Shown piece by piece: positions 1 to 7,728 of a stretch of 64,000 nucleotides of DNA (its first letter is position 1; every line of letters begins with the position of its first letter). This stretch comes from Polaribacter sp. WD7 (GTDB lineage Bacteria > Bacteroidota > Bacteroidia > Flavobacteriales > Flavobacteriaceae). A program made the translations under genes and the position numbers. The DNA is taken from the NCBI RefSeq assembly GCF_003335085.1, contig NZ_QPEJ01000018.1:806001-870000 (forward strand), written 5' to 3'. The notes below the pieces were generated by a model. That model was not told the DNA's origin. It saw nothing but the letters and a program-made list of their open reading frames with translations, and ran no database searches.

Positions 1-1
1 G

Positions 2-40
2 AAAGCCAAAAACACATTAGGTAAATTAGTAAGCATATAA
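2..40 (+). CDS. C-terminal end of a gene, probably trpD (partial)
   Basis: The frame beginning at base 2 reads KAKNTLGKLVSI and stops with TAA at 38-40, one base before the next ATG. Only 12 residues are visible, so the family cannot be shown from sequence. Position is the main argument: in Bacteroidota trp operons trpD (anthranilate phosphoribosyltransferase) usually lies directly before trpC, and trpC, trpF, trpB and trpA follow here. The short Gly-Lys-rich amphipathic tail would fit a TrpD C-terminus, but this is inference from context. Confidence 0.4.
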   Translation, partial: KAKNTLGKLVSI

Positions 41-41
41 A

Positions 42-212
42 ATGACAAAAAAGAAAAACAATTTAATTCTAATAATTCCAGCATTTTTATTGATGGGAAC
101 TGCTGTAGGAATTCAAACAAAAGATCTTTTTAAACAAACGATTATTGGTTTGATTGTGGGAGTTATTGTGTACTTTTTTTTGAGATACAGAAATAAGAAA
201 CTAAACAATTAA
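42..212 (+). CDS. small membrane protein, 56 aa, inside the trp operon
   Basis: An ATG one base after the preceding stop opens a 56-codon frame. The protein has a lysine-rich N-terminus (MTKKKNN), a hydrophobic segment at about residues 8-24, a short polar linker (QTKDLFKQ) and a second hydrophobic segment at about 34-48. It ends in a basic tail (RYRNKK). This predicts a two-pass inner-membrane protein with positive ends inside. I do not recognise a family and assign no function. The tight spacing to the upstream gene suggests co-transcription with trp genes; a repeat element separates it from trpC. Confidence 0.6.
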   Translation: MTKKKNNLILIIPAFLLMGTAVGIQTKDLFKQTIIGLIVGVIVYFFLRYRNKKLNN

Positions 213-219
213 GAATTAA

Positions 220-299
220 TGTCATTTTGAGCAAAATGGAATGAAGTCGAAAAATTTCACGTTAATGCTTTGAGATTTCTCCATAAAGTCGAAATGACA
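220..299. repeat. REP-like palindromic repeat before trpC
   Basis: The element starts TGTCATTTTGAG and ends TCGAAATGACA, so its ends are near-perfect inverted copies. Inside are the pieces ATGAAGTCGAAAAATTTC and GAGATTTCTCCATAAAGTCG. The same architecture recurs at 1781-1861 after trpF. Dispersed elements with GTCATTTCGA ends are common in flavobacterial genomes; that is family knowledge, the two copies here are seen directly. The transcript would fold into a long hairpin between the small membrane protein gene and trpC. Confidence 0.75.
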
Positions 300-312
300 A
301 ATTAGAATAGAA

Positions 313-1101
313 ATGACTATACTTGATAAAATAATCGCATTTAAAAAGAAGGAAATTGCCAAAATAAAAGCAGAAGTTCCTGTTAAGAAATTGGTAGAAA
401 GTCCAAGTTTTAAAAGAAGCCCTTTTTCTTTAAAAAAAGCCTTGTTAGAAGTAGGGTCAACAGGAATTATAGCAGAATTTAAGCGTCAATCTCCATCAAA
501 AGGAATTATCAACGATAAAGCAACTATTACCGATGTTACTAATGGATATTTAGATGCAAATGTTGCTGCACAGTCTATTTTAACTGATACTTCTTTTTTT
601 GGAGGAACTATGGCAGATTTGATGGAAGCGAGAGTTATCAATCAACAAAAACCAATTTTAAGAAAAGATTTTGTAGTAGATGGTTTTCAAATTGTTGAAG
701 CGAAAGCTATTGGTGCAGATGTAATTTTATTAATTGCGTCTTGTTTAACATCAACAGAGTTAAAAAACTACGGAAACTTAGCAACAGATTTAGGGTTAAG
801 TGTTTTGTATGAGGTACATACCCAAGAAGATTTAGATAAGATTAATGATTTAGATAACAAAATCATCGGAATTAACAATAGAAATTTAAAAACGTTTGAG
901 GTTGATTTAGAGCATTCTATAAAATTGGCAGATCAAATTCCGGATACATCTATTAAAGTTTCTGAAAGCGGAATTTCTGACCCAAAAATAATTACGGGTC
1001 TAAAAGAATTTGGTTTTCAAGGATTTTTAATCGGAGAAAATTTTATGAAAGAAGAAAACCCAGGAGAAGCTTGTCAAGACTTTATCAATCAAATTAGATA
1101 G
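313..1101 (+). CDS. trpC: indole-3-glycerol phosphate synthase
   Basis: This cytosolic enzyme closes the ring of carboxyphenylamino-deoxyribulose phosphate to give indole-3-glycerol phosphate in tryptophan synthesis. The 262-aa product has the normal length of a single-domain TrpC (beta/alpha)8 barrel. Diagnostic strings are IAEFKRQSPSKG (about 53-64), LRKDFVVD (about 115-122), the GINNRNL segment (about 190-196) and the phosphate-binding ESGI and LIGE near the C-terminus. The ATG at 313 gives the usual N-terminus MTILDKIIAFKKKEI. It is followed after one base by trpF and so is translated in the same operon. A REP-like element lies directly upstream. Confidence 0.97.
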   Translation: MTILDKIIAFKKKEIAKIKAEVPVKKLVESPSFKRSPFSLKKALLEVGSTGIIAEFKRQSPSKGIINDKATITDVTNGYLDANVAAQSILTDTSFFGGTMADLMEARVINQQKPILRKDFVVDGFQIVEAKAIGADVILLIASCLTSTELKNYGNLATDLGLSVLYEVHTQEDLDKINDLDNKIIGINNRNLKTFEVDLEHSIKLADQIPDTSIKVSESGISDPKIITGLKEFGFQGFLIGENFMKEENPGEACQDFINQIR

Positions 1102-1102
1102 A

Positions 1103-1804
1103 ATGAAACTAAAAGTTTGTGGAATGAAATACATAGAAAATATGCAACAAGTAGCTGCATTAGAGCCTGATTATTTGGGTTTTATTTTCTATGAAAAATC
1201 CAAAAGAAATTTTGAAGGAATTATTCCTGATCTCCCTGAAGGTATCAAGAAAGTTGGTGTTTTTGTTAATGAAATTCCAGAGATTTTAGTTTCTATTGTA
1301 GAAGAATATCAGTTAGATGCTATACAATTGCATGGTGATGAATCTGTGGAGTATATTAATTCTATAAGAGCAAAATTAGAGTTTAGTAGAACGTCATTTA
1401 TAGAACAAAATAAAGGTAGAAAAAAGGTAAAGAAACCAAAATCGTATCAGAATTTAGAAATTATAAAAGTTTTTGGAATCAAAGATGAATTTAATTTTGA
1501 GATTTTAAAGCCCTATGTAAATGTTGTGGATTATTTTTTATTTGATACAAAGGGAAAAGAAAGAGGAGGTAATGGTGTTAAGTTTGATTGGTCTGTTTTA
1601 GAAAAATATCCTTTAGATATACCTTTCTTTTTAAGTGGTGGCATTGGTTTGGATGATGTAGAACAAATCCAAATAGTAACAAAAGCCAATTTACCAATTT
1701 ACGCATTAGATGTAAATAGTAAATTTGAAACCGAACCAGGAAAAAAGAAAATACAAGAATTAAAACAGTTTAAAGAAGTTATCATTTCTAGCGAAAAGAA
1801 GTGA
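1103..1804 (+). CDS. trpF: phosphoribosylanthranilate isomerase
   Basis: TrpF isomerises phosphoribosylanthranilate in tryptophan synthesis. It begins MKLKVCGMK, the family signature with the catalytic Cys at residue 6, and keeps LGFIFY, QLHGDE, FDTKG and LSGGIG of the barrel. At 233 aa it is somewhat longer than usual TrpF. Two parts look acquired: a basic low-complexity stretch at about residues 93-115 (RTSFIEQNKGRKKVKKPK) and the C-terminal residues IISSEKK, which are encoded by the left arm of a REP-like repeat. The catalytic Asp of FDTKG is present, so the enzyme should be active. Confidence 0.95.
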   Translation: MKLKVCGMKYIENMQQVAALEPDYLGFIFYEKSKRNFEGIIPDLPEGIKKVGVFVNEIPEILVSIVEEYQLDAIQLHGDESVEYINSIRAKLEFSRTSFIEQNKGRKKVKKPKSYQNLEIIKVFGIKDEFNFEILKPYVNVVDYFLFDTKGKERGGNGVKFDWSVLEKYPLDIPFFLSGGIGLDDVEQIQIVTKANLPIYALDVNSKFETEPGKKKIQELKQFKEVIISSEKK

Positions 1805-1861
1805 AATCGAAAAGTCTCTTGTTAGATAACTTTTAGATTTCTCTATAAAGTAGAAATGACA
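1781..1861. repeat. REP-like repeat overlapping the 3' end of trpF
   Basis: The left end ATCATTTCTAGCGAAAAGAA lies inside trpF and supplies its last codons and stop. The right end AGATTTCTCTATAAAGTAGA followed by AATGACAAA matches the right end of the element at 220-299. The outer ends TCATTTC and GAAATGA are inverted copies. The gene end has therefore been rewritten by, or has been captured by, the repeat. Confidence 0.7.
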
Positions 1862-1883
1862 AACGAACGAATATTTTAAAATT

Positions 1884-3068
1884 ATGAAATCAAAATTTCA
1901 ACCCGATAAGAATGGATATTTTGGACAATTTGGAGGAGCATTTATTCCAGAATTACTATATCCTAACGTAAAAGAGTTAGAAGATAACTATATTCAGATT
2001 ATTGAATCTGATGAGTTTCAAAAAGAATACAAATCACTTTTAAAAGATTATGTTGGTAGACCAACACCTTTGTATTTTGCAAAAAGCTTGTCTCAAAAAT
2101 ACGGAGCACATATTTATTTAAAGCGAGAAGATTTAAACCATACAGGAGCACATAAAGTAAACAATACTGTTGGTCAGATTCTAATTGCCAAAAAATTAGG
2201 AAAAACAAAAATTATTGCAGAAACAGGAGCAGGACAACATGGAGTTGCAACGGCAACAGTTTGTGCTTTAATGGGGTTAGAATGTACGGTTTTTATGGGA
2301 GAAATAGATATTGAACGTCAAGCCCCAAATGTAGCCAGAATGAAAATGCTAGGGGCAAAAGTAGTTGCAGCTACTTCTGGTTCTAAAACCCTAAAAGATG
2401 CAACTAATGAGGCGATTCGTTATTGGATTCAAAACCCAGAAACATTTTACTTAATTGGTTCTGTTGTTGGTCCTCATCCGCATCCAGATATGGTTGCTCG
2501 CTTACAAGCGATTATTTCTGAAGAAATGAAATGGCAGTTGAAAGAAAAAACGGGTAAAGAAAACCCTGATACTATCATTGCTTGTGTTGGTGGAGGTAGT
2601 AACGCTGCGGGTGCTTTTTATCATTATATGGAAGATGAAGAAGTAGAGTTGGTGGCTGTTGAGGCTGCAGGTTTAGGAGTAAATTCTGGTGAAAGTGCAG
2701 CTACTTCTCAGTTAGGTGAAGTAGGAATTATTCATGGTAGTAAAACTATTTTAATGCAAGATGAGTACGGACAAATTGTTGAGCCATATTCTATTTCTGC
2801 AGGTTTAGATTACCCAGGAGTAGGCCCCTTACACGCGTATTTGTATGAAAGTAAAAGAGCTACTTTTTTAAATGCTACAGATAAAGAGGCTTTGGCAGCG
2901 GCTTATGAATTAACCAAGATTGAAGGAATCATTCCTGCACTAGAAACTGCACATGCTTTAGCTGTTTTACCAAAAATGGATTTAAAAGAGAATCAAGTTG
3001 TGGTCATCAATTTGTCGGGTAGGGGAGATAAAGATTTAGAAACGTATATTAAGTATTTAGAGAAATAA
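1884..3068 (+). CDS. trpB: tryptophan synthase beta subunit
   Basis: TrpB joins indole and serine using pyridoxal phosphate, in a cytosolic alpha2-beta2 complex with TrpA. The 394-aa length is standard. The N-terminus has [13 protein letters not shown]; the PLP lysine is in HTGAHKVNN (about residues 86-94), and [10 protein letters not shown] is a family signature. The phosphate-binding glycine loop CVGGGSNA lies at about 234-241, and the C-terminus has NLSGRGDKD. The ATG at 1884 gives the normal start. It lies 79 bp after trpF, with the repeat in between, and is followed 124 bp later by trpA. Confidence 0.98.
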   Translation: MKSKFQPDKNGYFGQFGGAFIPELLYPNVKELEDNYIQIIESDEFQKEYKSLLKDYVGRPTPLYFAKSLSQKYGAHIYLKREDLNHTGAHKVNNTVGQILIAKKLGKTKIIAETGAGQHGVATATVCALMGLECTVFMGEIDIERQAPNVARMKMLGAKVVAATSGSKTLKDATNEAIRYWIQNPETFYLIGSVVGPHPHPDMVARLQAIISEEMKWQLKEKTGKENPDTIIACVGGGSNAAGAFYHYMEDEEVELVAVEAAGLGVNSGESAATSQLGEVGIIHGSKTILMQDEYGQIVEPYSISAGLDYPGVGPLHAYLYESKRATFLNATDKEALAAAYELTKIEGIIPALETAHALAVLPKMDLKENQVVVINLSGRGDKDLETYIKYLEK

Positions 3069-3071
3069 AAC

Positions 3072-3176
3072 TTGTCTTATCGAGTGAATTTATGAGGAAT
3101 GAATAAATTTGTATCTAGATAAAATTTGGTTCTCGATACAATTTTCTCTTAAAACCAAAAATTACTCGAACTGACA
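3072..3176. repeat. REP-like repeat between trpB and trpA
   Basis: The region begins TTGTCTTATCGAGTG and ends TTACTCGAACTGACAA, which are imperfect inverted copies. An inner inverted pair is TGTATCTAGA (3110-3119) against TCTCGATACA (3131-3140). This is a different type from the two GTCATTT elements upstream, but has the same position between trp genes. It would form a hairpin in the operon transcript. I see no gene in it. Confidence 0.6.
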
Positions 3177-3192
3177 AAGACAAATAATAAAC

Positions 3193-3960
3193 ATGAATTC
3201 AATCCAAAAATTATTTCAACGAAAAGATAAAAACTTATTATCTATATATTTTACATGTGGTTTTCCAGAGTTAGATAATACTACCAAAGTAATTTCTGAA
3301 TTAGAAAAAAGTGGTGTAGATTTTATTGAGGTTGGCTTACCATATTCAGATCCTTTAGCAGACGGTCCTACAATACAAGATAGTAGCCAAAAAGCATTGC
3401 AAAACGGTATTAATTTAGATATTGTTTTTGAGCAATTAATGTCAATTAAATCCTCAAATAATACCCCTTTGGTTTTAATGGGATATTTAAATCAGATGTT
3501 GAAATATGGTGAAGATAAATTTTGTCAAAAAGTAATAGATTGTGGTATAGACACGGTTATCATTCCAGATTTACCTATGGTGGAATTTGAAAATCATTAT
3601 CAACAATTGTTTGACAAATATGGAATTACAAATGTGTTTTTAATCACACCACATACTTCTGAAGAAAGAATTAAAAAAATAGATTCATATACAAAAGCTT
3701 TTATTTATGTAGTTGCCTCAGCATCTATTACTGGTGCAAAAGGAGAGATTTCTACACAGCAAATTGCTTATTTTGAAAGAATAAAAGCTATGAATTTAAA
3801 AAGCAAATTAATTGTAGGTTTTGGTATTTCAGATAAACAAACGTTTACTACAGCTTGTAGTTATGCAAATGGAGCCATTATAGGTTCTGCATTCATAAAA
3901 AATTTAGGTAAAACAGGAGTAAATAAAATAGATAATTTTATTACACCTATTATTTCTTAA
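3193..3960 (+). CDS. trpA: tryptophan synthase alpha subunit
   Basis: TrpA splits indole-3-glycerol phosphate and channels indole to TrpB. The 255-aa product is near the usual length. It carries FIEVGLPYSDPLADGPTIQ (about residues 45-63) with the catalytic Glu and Asp, VIIPDLP, and the phosphate-binding GFGIS and GAIIGSA near the C-terminus. The barrel is complete. It is the last trp gene and is followed at once by a strong hairpin terminator, so it closes the operon. Confidence 0.97.
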   Translation: MNSIQKLFQRKDKNLLSIYFTCGFPELDNTTKVISELEKSGVDFIEVGLPYSDPLADGPTIQDSSQKALQNGINLDIVFEQLMSIKSSNNTPLVLMGYLNQMLKYGEDKFCQKVIDCGIDTVIIPDLPMVEFENHYQQLFDKYGITNVFLITPHTSEERIKKIDSYTKAFIYVVASASITGAKGEISTQQIAYFERIKAMNLKSKLIVGFGISDKQTFTTACSYANGAIIGSAFIKNLGKTGVNKIDNFITPIIS

Positions 3961-3964
3961 ATAT

Positions 3965-3994
3965 AAAAAGCGAAACTTTTAGGTTTCGCTTTTT
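3965..3994. terminator. bidirectional terminator between trpA and the FKBP gene
   Basis: Arms AAAAAGCGAAAC (3965-3976) and GTTTCGCTTTTT (3983-3994) enclose the loop TTTTAG and run into more T residues. The hairpin has A and T tracts on both sides and so can end transcription of trpA (plus) and of the convergent FKBP gene (minus). Confidence 0.85.
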
Positions 3995-4013
3995 CTTTTG
4001 CTTTAAATTGATT

Positions 4014-4460
4014 TTAGTTTACACTTTTTAAATTGATATCAAATACCAAAACAGCACCACCTGGTATAGCAGGTGCTCTACCTTGAATTCCATAACCCAA
4101 TTGGTAAGGTATAATTAATTTTCCTTCACCACCAACTCTAAACAATTGAATTCCTTCTGTCCAGCCAGGAATTACTTGGTTTAAGTTAAAAGAAATTCCG
4201 TTAGCGCTTTCATCAAATACGTTACCATCTAGTAAATATCCTTTGTAAGCAACAGTTACATTAGAATTTCTAGAAGGAAACGTTCCTGTACCTTGTTTTT
4301 CGATAATAAAGTACAAACCTGAACTAGTTTTTTGAACGTTTAAATTGTTTGCAGCAATGTAAGCTTGAATGTCTGCTTCTGTTTGAGGAGTAATATTATC
4401 TTCATTAGAACACGAAAACAGAATGAATATGAATACAAATGAATATAAATAAGATTTCAT
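4014..4460 (-). CDS. FKBP-type peptidyl-prolyl isomerase lipoprotein
   Basis: This 148-aa protein has a lipoprotein signal ending LFSCSNED (Cys at residue 17), so it should be anchored in the envelope. The rest is one FKBP domain: VTVAYKGYLLDGNVFDES (about 68-85), NQVIPGWTEGIQL (about 93-105), the GEGKLIIPYQLGYG stretch and FDINL at the end. These match the FKBP active-site core. It would isomerise prolyl bonds and help fold exported proteins. It has its own minus-strand promoter and lies convergent to trpA, so it is not part of the trp operon. Confidence 0.92.
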   Translation of the reverse strand: MKSYLYSFVFIFILFSCSNEDNITPQTEADIQAYIAANNLNVQKTSSGLYFIIEKQGTGTFPSRNSNVTVAYKGYLLDGNVFDESANGISFNLNQVIPGWTEGIQLFRVGGEGKLIIPYQLGYGIQGRAPAIPGGAVLVFDINLKSVN

Positions 4461-4483
4461 AATTTAAAAATTTTTAAAGATTG

Positions 4484-4491
4484 CAAATATA
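4484..4491 (-). promoter_or_regulatory. -7 box of the FKBP gene
   Basis: On the minus strand the bases read TATATTTG, a perfect match to the Bacteroidota -7 consensus TAnnTTTG, 23 bases upstream of the FKBP start codon. I see no clear TTTG at -33. Confidence 0.55.
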
Positions 4492-4502
4492 CTTATGATT
4501 TT

Positions 4503-6116
4503 CTAATAAACTTTCTCTCCGTTTAAATAGGTTGAAATAACTTCGGTTTCTGGTATTTTTATGGCATCAATTGTCATAATATCTTGATTGAGAATCACAA
4601 AATCTGCAAATTTACCAACTGCAATAGAACCTTTTTCTTGCTCTTCAAAATTAGAATAGGCAGCCCAAATTGTCATCCCTTTTAAGGTTTCTTCTCTTGT
4701 TAGTGCATTGATCATTTGATATCCATTTTTAGGATAATTATTTACATCTTTTCTTACCACTGCAGCGTAAAAGGTTAAAAATGGATTGACTTGTTCTACC
4801 GGAAAATCTGTACCCAAAGCCACTTTACCATATGCATTTAATAAATTCTTATAAGCATATGCACCCTGTATACGCTCTTTACCAACTCTGTCTTCTGCCC
4901 AATACATATCTGATGTTGCATGAGTGGGTTGTACAGATGGCAAAATATTATTAAAATTTTTAAAATCATTAGAAGAGACAATTTGGGCATGTTCTATACG
5001 CCAACGTCTATTTTTTTGATTTTTTAAAACATCTTTATAGGTTTTAAGCATCCATGTATTTGCTGAATCTCCAATTGCATGCGTGTTCATTTGAAATTCT
5101 GAAGCAGCAATTTGTGTTGCAATTTCTTGATATCTTTCTGGTGCATAAATCAAAGCACCAAAATGATTTCCTCTATCAGAATACGGTTTGCGCATTGCAG
5201 CACCTCTTGAACCTAAGGCTCCATCACCATAAACCTTAAATGAACGCACATTTAGGTAATCTGTTTTGATAATTCCTTTATCAATATAGTAGTCAATTTG
5301 TTTTTGATTGTCTCCAGAAACCATAGCATAGACGCGCATTTTTAAATCTTTAGATTGCTGTAAGCTATCAATTAGTTCAATGGTATTTCTATTTAATCCA
5401 GCATCATCAACGGTAGTCAATCCATAAGAAAAACAAATTTTTTGTGCATCTAGTAAACCTTGAATAGCTTGTTTTTTTGATGTTGAGGGAAATTTAATGT
5501 AATCCATAGCATTGTCAATCAAAACACCAGTTAGTTTTCCGTTTTTGGTTATAAATTCTCCGCCTTCAACGCTAATAGGTTTTGTAATTCCTGAATATTC
5601 TAAAGCAGCTTGGTTTACCAAAAGCGCATGACCATCTACCCTTCTTACAGCCACAGGTGTTTTAGGGAATAATTTGTCTAATTTTTCTTTTGTTGGAAAT
5701 TCTTTAATCTCCCAGTCATTTTGATCCCAACCACGACCAGTAATATAATCAGATCCAGTTCTATCTCTAAAATCAGATATTTTTTGCAGTACTTCATCAT
5801 AACTTTTTGTGCCTTCTAATGATACTTTTTGTTGTTGTAAACCCATTCTGTAAAAATGACAATGAGCATCAATTAAACCAGGTACAATCGTTTTGTTTTT
5901 TGCATTAATAATAGTACCAGATTGGTATTGTTTCTGAATTTTATCATTGGTACCGATAGCGATAAATTTTCCATCCTTAATAGCAAAAGCTTCTGCTTTT
6001 TCAAAGGTTTTATTAACGGTATATGTGTTAGAATTTATAACAACAATATCTGCTTTTTCTTTTTGGCAACTAAAAAACAAAAAGTTTAAAATAAGTAACA
6101 GTACTATTTTTTTCAT
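4503..6116 (-). CDS. YtcJ-like amidohydrolase lipoprotein (Amidohydro_3)
   Basis: The 537-aa protein has a lipoprotein signal (FLFFSCQK, Cys 17) and an amidohydrolase fold of the Amidohydro_3/YtcJ group. Metal-binding DAHCHF is at residues 83-88 after IVPGLI. NTHAIGD and the catalytic-Asp region GTDFPVE follow, and the C-terminal beta domain ends with FADFVILNQD. The family hydrolyses amide or cyclic amide bonds, but the natural substrate is not predictable. It lies alone on the minus strand between the M28 peptidase and FKBP genes, 80 bp after the former. The lipid anchor suggests periplasmic action. Confidence 0.9.
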   Translation of the reverse strand: MKKIVLLLILNFLFFSCQKEKADIVVINSNTYTVNKTFEKAEAFAIKDGKFIAIGTNDKIQKQYQSGTIINAKNKTIVPGLIDAHCHFYRMGLQQQKVSLEGTKSYDEVLQKISDFRDRTGSDYITGRGWDQNDWEIKEFPTKEKLDKLFPKTPVAVRRVDGHALLVNQAALEYSGITKPISVEGGEFITKNGKLTGVLIDNAMDYIKFPSTSKKQAIQGLLDAQKICFSYGLTTVDDAGLNRNTIELIDSLQQSKDLKMRVYAMVSGDNQKQIDYYIDKGIIKTDYLNVRSFKVYGDGALGSRGAAMRKPYSDRGNHFGALIYAPERYQEIATQIAASEFQMNTHAIGDSANTWMLKTYKDVLKNQKNRRWRIEHAQIVSSNDFKNFNNILPSVQPTHATSDMYWAEDRVGKERIQGAYAYKNLLNAYGKVALGTDFPVEQVNPFLTFYAAVVRKDVNNYPKNGYQMINALTREETLKGMTIWAAYSNFEEQEKGSIAVGKFADFVILNQDIMTIDAIKIPETEVISTYLNGEKVY

Positions 6117-6196
6117 TTTAGATTATGTGTTTGTAAAATTTATTAAATTTTAAGAAAAGCTCACAAAACAGTTTTAGATTGCTAATTTGCCAACTA

Positions 6197-7630
6197 TTAG
6201 AGCTTTACAGGCGTATTAGTATACAGATATTTATCCATCAAATATACAATACTAGCCATAGAAGCACTTCCTAGTTCTAGCTCCCTTTTGTTAACTTTAT
6301 CAAAAGTATCTCTACTTGTATGGTGGTAGTCAAAATAGCGTTGAGAGTCTGGTCTGTAGCCTACTAAGGTTACATTTTCTTCTTTTAGTGGGGTAATGTC
6401 TGCACCAGAACCGCCTTTATCTATATCGTGCAAACCATAAGGTGAAAGAAGTTTTTTCCAACTTTGCAATAATGTGGTGTTTGCCTTATTAGCATCTATA
6501 GAAAAACCTCTAGGGGTATGACCTCCCGCATCAGATTCTAAACCACCAATATGCTTTTCTTTATTCAATTTGGCCAATTCAGCGTATTTTTTAGCGCCTC
6601 TTGTACCGTTTTCTTCATTCACAAAAAAGACAATACGAATAGTATTTTTAGGTTTAATATTGTTTTTCTTAAATAGATAGGCAACTTCTAAAGATTGCAC
6701 TACTCCTGTTCCATCATCATGTGCACCTTCACCCAAATCCCAAGAATCTAAATGGCCACCAACAACAAAAATATTTTCTGGAGTTTTACTTCCTTTGAGC
6801 TCTCCAACAACGTTAAAAGAAGGCGCATCTGGTAAGTTTTTGCAGTTTTGTTTAAAATAAAATTTTAAAGTTGGATTTTCTTGCAAATCTTTACTTAAAA
6901 TAGTTGCTGCTTTTGAACTTATTGCGGCAGCCGGAATAAATTGTTTTTCGTTTAAATCTCCGTAACTCATTGTTCCTGTATGCGGAAAATCATCAATAGC
7001 GTTTGTCATAGATCTTACAAGTACTCCTTTGGCTCCAAATTTACCACAAATTGCTGCTCCTTGCACGCGTTGGTCAACACAACCACCATAGGCTTTAAAA
7101 GTGTTGATTAACGTGTTGTCAAATGGACGATTAAAAAATACAATTTTACCGTTCATTTTGTTTCCTAAGGCCTTTGCCTCTGCTAGACTTTTTACCTCTA
7201 TTACTTCTGCTAATACACCTTCTAAAGGAGTCGCTATGGAAAACCCTAAAGCACATATAGGTACATTTTTTTGTGTTCCGTTTGTCGTGTACGTAGCAAT
7301 TTCTTTTTCACCTCTCACCCAATGCGGCACCATAACGGGTTGTAACCAAACAGAATCTAATCCTACTTTTTTCATCAATCTTTCTCCCCATTCTACAGCT
7401 TTTTGAGCTTCTGGTGAGCCAGATAATCTACCACCTATATTCTGTGTTAAATCTCTAAGCCATTCATAAGACTTTCCTTGAGTTAACACAGTGTTAAATA
7501 AAGTTTTAATGTTGGTAGAGTCAATTTTTTCTTCTGTAGTTAATCCTTTGGAAAGTATTGGAGTATTCTTTTTTTGTTGGCAAGCTAAAGTTAAGGATAG
7601 CACAAATAGAAGTAATAGGTTTTTTTTCAT
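6197..7630 (-). CDS. M28 family metallopeptidase lipoprotein (carboxypeptidase Q-like)
   Basis: The signal LSLTLACQQ ends in a lipobox Cys (residue 17) of this 477-aa protein. A protease-associated region comes first (about 120-245). The M28 catalytic domain then shows the five expected zinc ligands: H293 in GGHLDSWD, D305 in HDDGTG, E339/E340 in VNEENG, D367 in ESDAGG and the C-terminal YHHTSRD. All are present, so it should be an active dizinc exopeptidase in the envelope. No operon partner is evident: a gap of 98 bp separates it from the barrel protein gene upstream, and its product would serve general peptide turnover. Confidence 0.92.
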   Translation of the reverse strand: MKKNLLLLFVLSLTLACQQKKNTPILSKGLTTEEKIDSTNIKTLFNTVLTQGKSYEWLRDLTQNIGGRLSGSPEAQKAVEWGERLMKKVGLDSVWLQPVMVPHWVRGEKEIATYTTNGTQKNVPICALGFSIATPLEGVLAEVIEVKSLAEAKALGNKMNGKIVFFNRPFDNTLINTFKAYGGCVDQRVQGAAICGKFGAKGVLVRSMTNAIDDFPHTGTMSYGDLNEKQFIPAAAISSKAATILSKDLQENPTLKFYFKQNCKNLPDAPSFNVVGELKGSKTPENIFVVGGHLDSWDLGEGAHDDGTGVVQSLEVAYLFKKNNIKPKNTIRIVFFVNEENGTRGAKKYAELAKLNKEKHIGGLESDAGGHTPRGFSIDANKANTTLLQSWKKLLSPYGLHDIDKGGSGADITPLKEENVTLVGYRPDSQRYFDYHHTSRDTFDKVNKRELELGSASMASIVYLMDKYLYTNTPVKL

Positions 7631-7728
7631 TTTGTAGGTGTATTTTGACTTTATAAAGCTACAAAAATGAATTGATTTTAAGGTAGTAATGCATACTACT
7701 TCTTTTAAAATGGTAACAGAAGTGTTTT

